Below are positions 1-7,170 of a stretch of 64,000 bases of DNA, piece by piece. Source of the DNA: Methylocaldum sp035627495. GTDB taxonomy: Bacteria > Pseudomonadota > Gammaproteobacteria > Methylococcales > Methylococcaceae. The notes under the pieces are model-generated. The model ran no database searches. It was not told where the DNA came from and saw only the letters and a program-made list of their open reading frames with translations. Each line of letters opens with the position of its first letter. Positions within the stretch are counted from its first letter, which is position 1. Where the stretch lies: contig NZ_DASPLO010000210.1 of the NCBI RefSeq assembly GCF_035627495.1, positions 1 through 64,000 of the forward strand, written 5' to 3'. A program made the position numbers and the translations under genes.

Positions 1-137
1 CCACCTGATCGAGAATTTTTTCTGCAAACTCAAGCAATTCCGCGCCATCGCTACCCGCTATGACAAAACCGATTGCAACTTTCTGGCCGCCATTTTTCTC
101 ACTGCAGCCGTTATCTGGCTCAATTGAGGACACGCCC
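1..137 (+). mobile_element. Right end of an IS5-like insertion sequence
   Basis: The transposase tail ends in TCAATTGAGGACACGCCC at 120-137. Read outward-in this is GGGCGTGTCCTCAATTGA, a plausible IS5-group terminal inverted repeat. It is followed by CTAG (137-140) or TAG (138-140), which fits the short AT-rich targets used by the family. Coding sequence resembling MxaA begins immediately after it. The element therefore appears to have landed inside mxaA. The left end and the matching target duplication lie outside the window. Confidence 0.75.
2..127 (+). CDS. IS5-like transposase, C-terminal end (partial)
   Basis: The frame is open from the window edge to a TGA at 125-127 and encodes 41 residues. 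They include ENFFCKLKQFRAIATRYDK followed by NFLAAIFLTAAVIWL. This is the typical end of DDE transposases of the IS5 superfamily: the glutamate of the catalytic E helix, the RxATRYDK segment, and a hydrophobic tail. The 5' part of the gene lies outside the window. The stop codon falls inside the presumed right terminal repeat of the element. The family is assigned from motif recognition; the IS subgroup is inferred. Confidence 0.85.
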   Translation, partial: HLIENFFCKLKQFRAIATRYDKTDCNFLAAIFLTAAVIWLN

Positions 138-763
138 TAGCCTATCAAAGTTTTTACGCGCCTTTGGAAGTAAAGAATCTGGCGATACCGGCCTTCAAGC
201 TCGCCTTCACCCAGGCTGATGGCGTGTTCGAACTGGAGGTGCCGGCCTGGCGCTTCACCATGGCGCCGATCCGCGAGCTTTCGATTCTTCGGGGGGAAGG
301 ACTGGAACCGATGCGCCCCGATGCGTCGCCTGAACTTCCGGGGCGAACCGGTCCGCTTTGGAGGCTGGTTTCGGCGACCGCTCTGGGCGGAGGCGCCGGG
401 TTGTACCTGGCTTATCTCTACGGCTATCTTCCTTGGCAGCAGAGAGGCCGCCATTTCAGAGCGGCCTGCCGCACCGTCCGGACATTGAGCCGGGCGCCGG
501 GCGAGCCGGACTATTCCTCGGCCTATGCCGCCATCCACCACGCCTTCAATGGCGTATTCGGACAACCGCTGTTTTCGGAGCATCTCGAGGCATTCTTCAA
601 CGACCATCCGGCATACAAGCCTTTGCGCGAGGAAACCGAGGCCTTTTTCGCGAGTTCCTACGAATTCTTTTTCAGCGAGCAGCCCAAGGAAACGGGATTT
701 CCCATATCCAGGCTCTTCCGTCTTTGCCGGGACTGTTACGACATCGAGCGGAACATTCGATGA
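131..763 (+). pseudogene. mxaA: MxaA, 3' fragment truncated by the insertion sequence
   Basis: The frame is open from just after the IS end (stop at 125-127) to TGA at 761-763. It starts with AYQSFYAPLEVKNLAIPAF and has no proper start codon at its head; a TTG at 164 is only incidental. A membrane segment lies around the residues ATALGGGAGLYLAYLYGYLPW, and a soluble C-terminal tail follows. MxaA is an accessory protein of calcium-dependent methanol dehydrogenase maturation. The assignment rests mainly on position: the downstream genes follow the known order mxaA-C-K-L-D. The stop overlaps the mxaC start (ATGA). With its N-terminus and signal peptide removed, the product is probably non-functional unless a further copy exists. 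Confidence 0.75.
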
Positions 764-1752
764 ATCTCGGAATCGATTATGCCTGGATGCTGCCGTTCCT
801 GGGCTTGGCAATGCTGCCCCTGGCCCGCTCGCCGGTGACCGGCTTCGACGCGCCGTGGAATGCCTTGCTGCCCGCCGATGCCCAATCGCGAATCTGGACC
901 TGGCTGATCAAGCTGATGGGCGTCGTGGCCATAGCCGGTCTGGTGTTGGGACTCGCCGGTCTGCATCGGAATGAATATACGGTCGAGCGGGTCGGGAAGG
1001 GCGCTCATATCGTGTTGCTCCTCGACCGCAGCCAGAGCATGGACCACAGTTTCGCGGGGCGCGCGCCATCGGGAGCCGAAGAAGCCAAATCGGTCGCCGC
1101 GGAGCGCTTGCTTAGCGAGTTCATCCGCGAACGGAAGAACGACCGGACCGGCGTGGCAGCCTATAGCACCGGCCCCTTGTTCGTGCTGCCCTTGACCGAC
1201 AACCGCGAGGCGGTGCTGGCGGCAGTGCATGCTCTGCGGCTGCCGGCCCTGGCGCAAACCCACATCGGCAAAGGCTTGCTGCTGGCGCTGTCGTACTTCA
1301 CCGGCCAGGCGCTCACCGGGTCGCGCATCGTGCTTCTGGTCTCCGACGGCGCGGCGGTCGTCGATCCGGACAGCGAGCGGAAACTGCGCAAGCTGTTCAA
1401 GGAGCATCAAATCCGCCTGTACTGGATTTTTCTCCGCACCCTCGGAAGCCCCGGCATTTTCGAGATCCCGGAAGATCCCCGCGACGATAATGCGAGCGTT
1501 CGGCCCGAGCGTTATCTGCATTTGTTCTTCAATAGCCTCGACATCCCGTACAAGGCTTACGAGGCGGAAAATCCCGTTGCGCTGCGCCAGGCCATCGCCG
1601 ATATCGATCGAATCGAAAGCTTGCCTATCCATTATAAGGCTCGCATTCCGCGCCTGGATCTGACGCCGTTTTGCTACGGCGCGGCATGTCTTGCGCTCCT
1701 GCTGTTGATCGGCGTGAAACTCTCGGAAGCGGAATCATGGAAAAAAGCCTGA
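760..1752 (+). CDS. mxaC: MxaC, vWA-domain methanol dehydrogenase accessory protein
   Basis: The protein has 330 aa. Two N-terminal hydrophobic segments (about residues 8-22 and 48-68) precede a von Willebrand factor A domain, whose MIDAS motif DRSQS starts at D89. The later VSDG segment fits the same fold. A C-terminal hydrophobic stretch (CYGAACLALLLLIGVKL) anchors the end. I chose the ATG at 760 because it overlaps the mxaA stop by four bases. MxaC is required, with MxaA, MxaK and MxaL, for calcium insertion or assembly of periplasmic methanol dehydrogenase. The 3' end overlaps mxaK. The gene itself looks intact. Since the operon promoter lies upstream of the insertion sequence, expression may be polar-affected; that is inference. 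Confidence 0.85.
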   Translation: MNLGIDYAWMLPFLGLAMLPLARSPVTGFDAPWNALLPADAQSRIWTWLIKLMGVVAIAGLVLGLAGLHRNEYTVERVGKGAHIVLLLDRSQSMDHSFAGRAPSGAEEAKSVAAERLLSEFIRERKNDRTGVAAYSTGPLFVLPLTDNREAVLAAVHALRLPALAQTHIGKGLLLALSYFTGQALTGSRIVLLVSDGAAVVDPDSERKLRKLFKEHQIRLYWIFLRTLGSPGIFEIPEDPRDDNASVRPERYLHLFFNSLDIPYKAYEAENPVALRQAIADIDRIESLPIHYKARIPRLDLTPFCYGAACLALLLLIGVKLSEAESWKKA

Positions 1753-2303
1753 GCCTTAAACTTGCGTTGTCGCTCCTCGCCGTCTCGCTCATCGCAGGCG
1801 ATTTTCAGTGGCGGGAACTTCAGCAACTCGAGCTTGCTGACGAGCAGGTTCGGACGTTGCTGAGCGGCACGGATATCTCCCCGGAAGAATTGACCCGTGC
1901 GCCGCTGGAAGTCAGGCTGGCGCGGGCGGTTTATCTCGCCGCCAAGGATCGCCATGAAGAAGCGCTGGATGCCTACGGCTATCTGGTCGAGCAGGGCGAT
2001 ACCCGATTGCGCGTAACGGCCTTGTTCGATCTCGGCAATCTGCATCTGCGGCGCGCATTGACGCATGTAGAAAAAAACGAGATCAACCGGGCGCTGCCGC
2101 TGGTGGAACTCGCCAAGGACGCCTACAAGAAAGCGCTGCGCCTGGACCCAAGCCACTGGGACAGCAAGTACAACCTGGAAGTCGCCATGCGTCTTCTGCC
2201 GGAAATGGACAGGATTCGCCGCGACGGCGAGGTGGACAAAGAGGAGGAAGAAGAAGGGGCGCTGTGGACCACCGTGCCGGGTTTTCCGCGGGGCTTGCCT
2301 TGA
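1737..2303 (+). CDS. mxaK: MxaK-like methanol dehydrogenase accessory protein
   Basis: The protein has 188 aa. An N-terminal hydrophobic anchor or signal (LKLALSLLAVSLIAGDF) is followed by a TPR-like helical region, including an ARAVYLAAKDRHEEALDAY segment and an alanine/leucine repeat near residues 95-150. It ends in an acidic tail (DKEEEEEG). I chose the ATG at 1737, inside the mxaC 3' end, over longer non-ATG options because it gives a clean signal-like N-terminus. It is identified mainly by its place between mxaC and mxaL. MxaK is a periplasmic or membrane-associated factor in methanol dehydrogenase maturation. The stop overlaps the TTG start of mxaL. Confidence 0.8.
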   Translation: MEKSLSLKLALSLLAVSLIAGDFQWRELQQLELADEQVRTLLSGTDISPEELTRAPLEVRLARAVYLAAKDRHEEALDAYGYLVEQGDTRLRVTALFDLGNLHLRRALTHVEKNEINRALPLVELAKDAYKKALRLDPSHWDSKYNLEVAMRLLPEMDRIRRDGEVDKEEEEEGALWTTVPGFPRGLP

Positions 2304-3250
2304 AGCCGTCGATCCGTGCACGCGACCCGCGCTTCATCTGCCTCGCGCTAGCCCTGCTGAGCGTGGCGGCAGCGCTGTTTCGTCCCACGCTCGAGCTATC
2401 GCAGGCGGTGTTCGATCACATCGTCGTCGTCGACATCACCCGAAGCATGAGCGTCGCCGATTACCGAGTCGAAGGCCGGCCGACGAGCCGTTTGGAGTCG
2501 GTCAAATCCGCCTTGCGTTCGGCCTTGCGGGAATTGCCCTGCGGTTCGCGGCTGGGGCTGGGGCTCTTCACCGAACGAAGATCCTTCCTGTTGTTCGAGC
2601 CCATCGAAGTATGCAGCGGGTTCGACGCCGTCGACACGGCCATCGAACGCATCGATTGGCGCATGGCCTGGGGCGCCGACAGCCGTATCGCCGACGGACT
2701 CTACGATGCCTTGAGTCAATTCCAAAACCACGGTTCGAACCTGATCTTCGTTACCGACGGCCAGGAAGCGCCGCCTATCAATCGCCGCTACAAGCGCGAA
2801 TTCGGCGCTTTCAAGGGCAAGCTCAAAGGATTGATTATCGGCGCGGGCGGGCTGACTCCGGTGCCTATCCCGAAATTCGACGAGCGCGGCGAAGCCATCG
2901 GTTTTTATTCGGAGGACGAGGTGCCTCACCGATCCTCGTTCGGACTGCCGCCCAAGTCGCCATCCGAGATCGAAGGCTATCACGAGCGCAACGCGCCGTT
3001 CGGCAGCGAACGGGTGATCGGGACCGAGCATCTTTCCGCATTGAGGGAAGACTATCTTCGCCAATTGGCTGACGAAACCGGGCTTTTCTACTGGCGTCTG
3101 GAGAAAACCGAGGAATTGAGCGCAGCCATGAAAAAGTCGGAGCTGGCGCGCTTCGAGGCTGTTGCCGCAGACATTCGCTGGCTGCCCGGCGGTTTCGCGT
3201 TGGTAGCGCTGATCGTGCTTTATGGCGTTTTGCCGTTCAGGCTTCGCTGA
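2300..3250 (+). CDS. mxaL: MxaL, vWA-domain methanol dehydrogenase accessory protein
   Basis: The protein has about 316 aa, starting from a TTG at 2300 that overlaps the mxaK stop (TTGA). A GTG at 2264 would add 12 residues. A hydrophobic segment (FICLALALLSVAAALF) is followed directly by a vWA domain. Its MIDAS motif DITRS starts near residue 45, and FVTDGQE lies further on. A C-terminal membrane segment (GFALVALIVLYGVLPF) closes the protein. It pairs with MxaC as the second vWA protein of the methanol dehydrogenase maturation set. No internal damage is visible. Confidence 0.85.
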   Translation: MKPSIRARDPRFICLALALLSVAAALFRPTLELSQAVFDHIVVVDITRSMSVADYRVEGRPTSRLESVKSALRSALRELPCGSRLGLGLFTERRSFLLFEPIEVCSGFDAVDTAIERIDWRMAWGADSRIADGLYDALSQFQNHGSNLIFVTDGQEAPPINRRYKREFGAFKGKLKGLIIGAGGLTPVPIPKFDERGEAIGFYSEDEVPHRSSFGLPPKSPSEIEGYHERNAPFGSERVIGTEHLSALREDYLRQLADETGLFYWRLEKTEELSAAMKKSELARFEAVAADIRWLPGGFALVALIVLYGVLPFRLR

Positions 3251-3263
3251 TGGATTGCGCCCA

Positions 3264-3360
3264 TGTGTGGGAGCGGAACTTAGGCCGCGATTTCAAACGT
3301 CCGGCGCATATCGCAGGTTAAAGCCAGTCTTGAGCTATGTCGAAAGGCCCGCTCCACTAT
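3264..3360. repeat. Degenerate REP-like palindrome between mxaL and mxaD
   Basis: The stretch opens with TGTGGGAGCGGAACTTAGGC and closes with GCCCGCTCCACT, whose arms pair imperfectly (GGGAGCGG against CCGCTCC). The GTGGGAGCGG core resembles short palindromic intergenic repeats common in gammaproteobacteria. No coding function is seen. Confidence 0.4.
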
Positions 3361-3392
3361 TTTTTTATCAACCCCGAGGAGTTGTGTATTCC

Positions 3393-3926
3393 ATGAAAAT
3401 GATCGTTCCTGCCTTGTTGACGCTCGGTTTGGCCTTTTCCGCCGGCGTGTCGGCCCACGGCCCCACACCCCAGAAAGTGATCGAAACGGTGGAAATCGAC
3501 CGGCCCATCGAAAAAGTCTAGGAGAAGATCAAGGATTTCGGCGCCGTTGCTCAATGGAATCCGGCAATCGCGAAAAGCGAAGCCCAAGGCGGCAACAAGC
3601 CCGGCGATAAACGCACGCTGATCTTTCCGAACGGCGAGCAATTGGTGGAAGAACTCGACTTCTACGACGAAAAAACCTATGAGTACGACTACAGGCTCGG
3701 CCAACCTAACGTCAAGGCGCTGCCGGCAAGTTCTTATTCGGCTGTGCTGAAGCTGACGCCGGCGGGGCAGGGTACCAAGGCGGAATGGAAAAGCCGGCTC
3801 TACCGAGGAGATACCGGCAACTTCCCGCCCGACGACCTGAACGACGAGGCCGCTGTCAACGCGATGCAGGCCTTTTTCAAGACCGGTTTGCAGAATCTCA
3901 AGCAGATCGTAGAAGCCTCCCAATAG
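3393..3926 (+). pseudogene. mxaD: MxaD, interrupted by an in-frame amber codon
   Basis: The ATG at 3393 follows GAGGAG at 3378-3383. It begins a 177-codon frame with a signal peptide (MKMIVPALLTLGLAFSAGVSAH) and an SRPBCC/START-like domain. After residue 42 (IDRPIEKV) a TAG stands at 3519-3521, and the same frame continues with EKIKDFGAVAQWNPAIAKSE to a TAG at 3924-3926. A TGG (Trp) codon is the likely ancestral state: a single G-to-A change. MxaD is a periplasmic protein that aids the interaction of methanol dehydrogenase with cytochrome cL. The product would be a 42-residue stub, unless the codon is a sequencing error or is read through. Confidence 0.85.
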
Positions 3927-3935
3927 TTCCCCCCA

Positions 3936-3977
3936 GCGAAAGCGCTCGCCGGAAATGCCGCCGGGGAGCGCTTTCGC
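3936..3977 (+). terminator. Possible terminator after mxaD
   Basis: GCGAAAGCGCTC (3936-3947) pairs perfectly over 12 bp with GAGCGCTTTCGC (3966-3977), around an 18-nt GC-rich loop. No strong T-run follows, so intrinsic termination is likely but not certain. Confidence 0.55.
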
Positions 3978-4072
3978 GTCTCCCGCCAATTGCCCTGTCG
4001 TTCCGCCCCTCCTGATTTTAGGCGGGTTCCAAGGCTGCGCCGATCTCTTGCCGATGAAATATTCGGACTAGG

Positions 4073-4351
4073 CTATTTCTTGCACTTGCTCGGCTCTTCG
4101 CTTTCAATCTCCTCGACCGCATTTCCCTCGTATTCGACCTCCACGCAGGCCCCAACCGCCAGAGGACCGTCATCCTCCTCCAATTTGGTCTTTTCGGTCA
4201 CCGCGACCTCGCGACCGCCTATCATCCAGGTGCCGGCCTTGCCTTCCGGACGTTTTTCGATGACGCCGTAGAACTCTTCGCCTGCTTGAGCGTTTGCCGG
4301 TACCCAGAGGACGGCGCTCGACAGAAAAATCAGGGTTAGTACTCGCTTCAT
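4073..4351 (-). CDS. Small periplasmic protein, DUF5666-like
   Basis: The protein has 92 aa. A clear signal peptide (MKRVLTLIFLSSAVLWVPANAQA) is followed by a small beta-rich domain with the pattern FYGVIEKRPEGKAGTWMIGG, then VGACVEVEYEGN. This resembles the repeating unit of DUF5666-type proteins, in which a short beta-barrel domain reports on coefficient-like xGxWxIxG strands. The tail is acidic and ends SKCKK. GGAGCG lies just upstream of the ATG. It is monocistronic and convergent with the mxa genes. The function is unknown; export to the periplasm is the only confident statement. Confidence 0.65.
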   Translation of the reverse strand: MKRVLTLIFLSSAVLWVPANAQAGEEFYGVIEKRPEGKAGTWMIGGREVAVTEKTKLEEDDGPLAVGACVEVEYEGNAVEEIESEEPSKCKK

Positions 4352-4559
4352 CGTTCGCTCCTTCGAATGACATCAACTTTTTTGGACAATCATCGCGTAT
4401 TCAAAATTCGTTCACGTACATCAAGCCGATCATCAGGGTTGACAAGCAGAGGAATGTTCCAAGGTATCGCTCCGATCGGGAAGTTTTTCCGTCGCTTGGC
4501 ATTGAAAAGCCTGTGATATCCTGCGGCCAATACGACATTGGACATGAGGCTGACCCGAG

Positions 4560-4778
4560 GTGTTCCTTCGCCGCAGTGTGCTGTCCGCTCTCGCCATTTG
4601 CCTGCTTGGCATCGCTATGCCTTTAGGCTTGGCGGCGCCACCTCAGCCTACTGACGGGCCGGTGACGGATCCGTCAGCCCACGTAGGGTGCGGTGAGGCA
4701 CGAACCGCACCGATCGCGACCCTTCCCGACACATTGGTCGGCAAAGGATTGCCGACCTATATTTGTAGGCCAGGATAA
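4560..4778 (+). CDS. Possible small secreted peptide with a repeat-derived C-terminus
   Basis: A GTG-started frame of 72 aa has a convincing signal-like N-terminus (RRSVLSALAICLLGIAMPLGLAAP). The rest is low in recognisable structure. Its C-terminal third is encoded by two interspersed repeats (4682-4714 and 4765 onward). A weak promoter-like pair, TTGGCA/TATCCT near 4497-4522, lies upstream. It could equally be the relic of a longer exported protein whose 3' end was replaced by repeat DNA. Confidence that this is a real gene is low. Confidence 0.3.
   Translation: MFLRRSVLSALAICLLGIAMPLGLAAPPQPTDGPVTDPSAHVGCGEARTAPIATLPDTLVGKGLPTYICRPG
4682..4714. repeat. Short palindromic repeat, GTAGGGTGCGGTGAG family
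   Basis: GTAGGGTGCGGT and ACCGCACC-type arms surround a GAGGCACGA centre. The same left arm (GTAGGATGCGGTGA) bounds the element at 12942-13156, so these appear to be members of one family. Confidence 0.6.
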
Positions 4779-4797
4779 GGCGCTAGCCGTTCCCGGC
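4765..4797. repeat. GTAGGCC...CCGGC interspersed repeat, copy 1
   Basis: This is a diverged copy of the unit GTAGGCCGGGATAAG...GTTTCCGGC found again at 12876, 17817, 17921, 19312, 23076 and 54192. A hairpin (GGTCGGCA/TGCCGACC, 4736-4757) sits just before it. The remaining sequence from 4800 to 5099 holds no gene I can support; a weak minus-strand frame (4757-5023) may be a relic. Confidence 0.55.
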
Positions 4798-5099
4798 GAA
4801 CAGAGAGCCTAGAACAGCGGTCAGCAGCATCTTCGTGGGACTTTCGGAAATCTACCCCGCTATACAAAGACGATAGACGCTCTAATGTTTCTCGCGCCAG
4901 ATGCCGGCTTTTCCATGGCCGTCCCTGCTGATACAGCAGCTTGGCCAAACCCGAATTCACCTCTCTCGCAAGGCCGAATATTCCGGTGCAGCCAATGGCT
5001 CCGGAGCTAAGGATTTGCTGCAATCGCGTGACAATCCCGTTCGACTTTCGCCGGTTTGCACATTATCATTCGTCTGTTTGTTCACAGCTTTTGCCAGAC

Positions 5100-5348
5100 A
5101 TGGAATATTCAATAGCCGAATTGCTGCTTTCCGGTATCAAACTGATGCTGATCGGCATGACGATCGTGTATCTCTTCTTAGCATTGCTGGTTTGGGTAAT
5201 CGGCGTTACATCGAAGCTGCTTAACCACTACACACCTGAACCGGAACACGCTCCAGGCACTTCCGCCCAGACTCCGGGCGTCGAGTCGGATCAAACCGAG
5301 ATCGTAGCCGCCATAACGGCGGCCATTCATCGGTACCAGAATCAATAA
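5100..5348 (+). CDS. oadG: Oxaloacetate decarboxylase gamma chain
   Basis: The protein has 82 aa. One N-terminal membrane helix (LMLIGMTIVYLFLALLVWVIG) with the conserved GMxxVxxFL-type pattern is followed by a hydrophilic linker and a short C-terminal tail (IVAAITAAIHRYQNQ). This is the layout of OadG, which assembles the membrane Na+-pumping decarboxylase and helps bind zinc. The start at 5100 (MEYSIAELLLSG) gives the normal family length. It lies 35 bp upstream of oadA and opens the oadGAB operon. No strong ribosome-binding site is visible before the ATG. Confidence 0.85.
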   Translation: MEYSIAELLLSGIKLMLIGMTIVYLFLALLVWVIGVTSKLLNHYTPEPEHAPGTSAQTPGVESDQTEIVAAITAAIHRYQNQ

Positions 5349-5383
5349 AACACACTACAAAGAAGAATTTAGGAGTTTGTTCC

Positions 5384-7162
5384 ATGGCTAACCCCTTAGG
5401 CATAACCGATGTCGTCTTGCGCGACGCGCATCAGTCCTTGTTGGCTACTCGTTTGCGGCTCGAGGATATGCTGCCGATTTGCGACAAGCTGGATCAGGTC
5501 GGTTTCTGGTCGCTCGAAAGCTGGGGTGGAGCGACCTTCGACGCCTGCATCCGCTATTTGGGCGAAGACCCGTGGGAGCGCCTGCGCGCGCTTAAAAAGG
5601 CGCTGCCTCGCACCCGTCTGCAAATGCTGCTGCGCGGGCAGAATCTCCTCGGCTATCGCCATTATGCCGACGACGTGGTGGATCGGTTCGTCGAGCGCTC
5701 GGCGGAGAATGGCGTTGACGTGTTCCGCATCTTCGATGCGTTGAACGATCTGCGCAATTTCGAAAGAGCCATCAAAGCGACGATCAATGTTGGCAAGCAT
5801 GCCCAAGGCACGATTTCCTATACCGTGAGCCCGGTGCATACCATCCCCATGTGGGTCGATTTGGCGAAGCGGCTGGAGGACATGGGGGCGCATTCCATCT
5901 GCATCAAGGACATGGCGGGCCTCTTGAAACCCTATGTGGCCGAGGAACTGATCAAGCGCCTGAAGAAAGCCGTCAAGGTCCCGATTCACATGCAATGCCA
6001 TGCGACGACCGGGCTCAGTACCGCGACCATTCTCAAGGCCGTCGAAGCCGGCGTCGACAACGTGGACACCGCGATCTCGTCCATGAGCATGACCTACGGC
6101 CACAGCCCCACCGAAGCCGTCGTGGCGGCCTACCAAGGACATAAGCGGGACACCGGCCTGGACCTCTTTCTTCTGGAAGAGATCGCCGCCTATTTCCGTG
6201 AAGTCAGGAAGAAGTACGCCAAATTCGAAGGCAGCCTGAAAGGCGTCGACAGCCGTATCCTCGTGGCGCAAGTCCCCGGTGGCATGTTGACCAACATGGA
6301 AAGCCAGTTGAAAGAGCAGGGAGCTTTAGACCGGTTCGACGAAGTGTTGGGCGAGATTCCGCGGGTCCGGGAGGATTTGGGCTTTATTCCCCTGGTCACG
6401 CCCACCTCGCAGATCGTCGGCACCCAGGCCGTCATCAACGTATTATCGGGCGAACGCTACAAGACGATCGCCAAGGAAACCGCCGGCATCCTCAGAGGCG
6501 AATACGGGGCGACCGCCGCTCCGGTCAACAAGGAGTTGCAACAGCGGGTGCTCGAAGGTTCCGAGCCGATCACCTGCCGACCGGCGGATCTTCTGGAGCC
6601 CGAAATGGACAAGCTGACGGCGGAACTCAAGAAAATGGCCGCCGAAGCCAAGGTCAAGCTGGCGAAAAACGAAGTGGAAGACGTGCTGACTTATGCGCTC
6701 TTTCCCCAGATCGGCTGGCGCTTCCTTCAAAATCGCGGCAATCCTTCGGCCTTCGAGCCGGCACCGGGAGCGGACGAGGTTCCAAAAGCGGAAGTTACTC
6801 AGGCCACGACGTCCGCCGACGGCGCCAAAGCTTACACGGTTACGGTCAACGGCAGGGCTTATCACGTCGAGGTCGCTCCGGGCGGTGCCATCACCTCGGT
6901 GCTACCCGCTTCGAACGCGGCGCCGCAGCCGACGTTTTCGTCGAGTGGGGGCGAGACCGTAAAATCGCCCATGGCCGGACATATTCTGCGGATCAACGTC
7001 AAGGAAGGGCAGGCCGTGGGGGAGAGCGAGGTCGTGGTGGTGATGGAAGCCATGAAGATGGAAACCGAGGTTCGGGCTCGCTTCGGGGGCACGGTAGCCA
7101 GCATTGCCGTCAAGGTCGGAGACACCGTCGCGGCCAACGACGTGTTGCTGACACTGGGGTGA
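5384..7162 (+). CDS. oadA: Oxaloacetate decarboxylase alpha chain, biotinylated
   Basis: The protein has 592 aa, the full family length. The N-terminal carboxyltransferase TIM barrel shows RDAHQSLLATR, the SICIKDMAGLL lysine region, and the MQCHATTG metal-binding segment. A PYC/OadA conserved domain follows. An Ala/Pro-rich linker leads to a biotinyl domain with MEAMKMET, the biotinylated lysine being K558. It transfers the carboxyl group of oxaloacetate to biotin, and OadB then decarboxylates the biotin with Na+ export. A strong ribosome-binding site (TTAGGAG) precedes the ATG. oadB follows 8 bp later. Confidence 0.95.
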   Translation: MANPLGITDVVLRDAHQSLLATRLRLEDMLPICDKLDQVGFWSLESWGGATFDACIRYLGEDPWERLRALKKALPRTRLQMLLRGQNLLGYRHYADDVVDRFVERSAENGVDVFRIFDALNDLRNFERAIKATINVGKHAQGTISYTVSPVHTIPMWVDLAKRLEDMGAHSICIKDMAGLLKPYVAEELIKRLKKAVKVPIHMQCHATTGLSTATILKAVEAGVDNVDTAISSMSMTYGHSPTEAVVAAYQGHKRDTGLDLFLLEEIAAYFREVRKKYAKFEGSLKGVDSRILVAQVPGGMLTNMESQLKEQGALDRFDEVLGEIPRVREDLGFIPLVTPTSQIVGTQAVINVLSGERYKTIAKETAGILRGEYGATAAPVNKELQQRVLEGSEPITCRPADLLEPEMDKLTAELKKMAAEAKVKLAKNEVEDVLTYALFPQIGWRFLQNRGNPSAFEPAPGADEVPKAEVTQATTSADGAKAYTVTVNGRAYHVEVAPGGAITSVLPASNAAPQPTFSSSGGETVKSPMAGHILRINVKEGQAVGESEVVVVMEAMKMETEVRARFGGTVASIAVKVGDTVAANDVLLTLG

Positions 7163-7170
7163 GGTAGCCG

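Noticed and set aside
4757..5023. Minus-strand 88-residue frame before oadG
   Set aside because: No recognisable domain, ends inside an interspersed repeat, and has no ribosome-binding site. Possibly a relic; not called as a gene.
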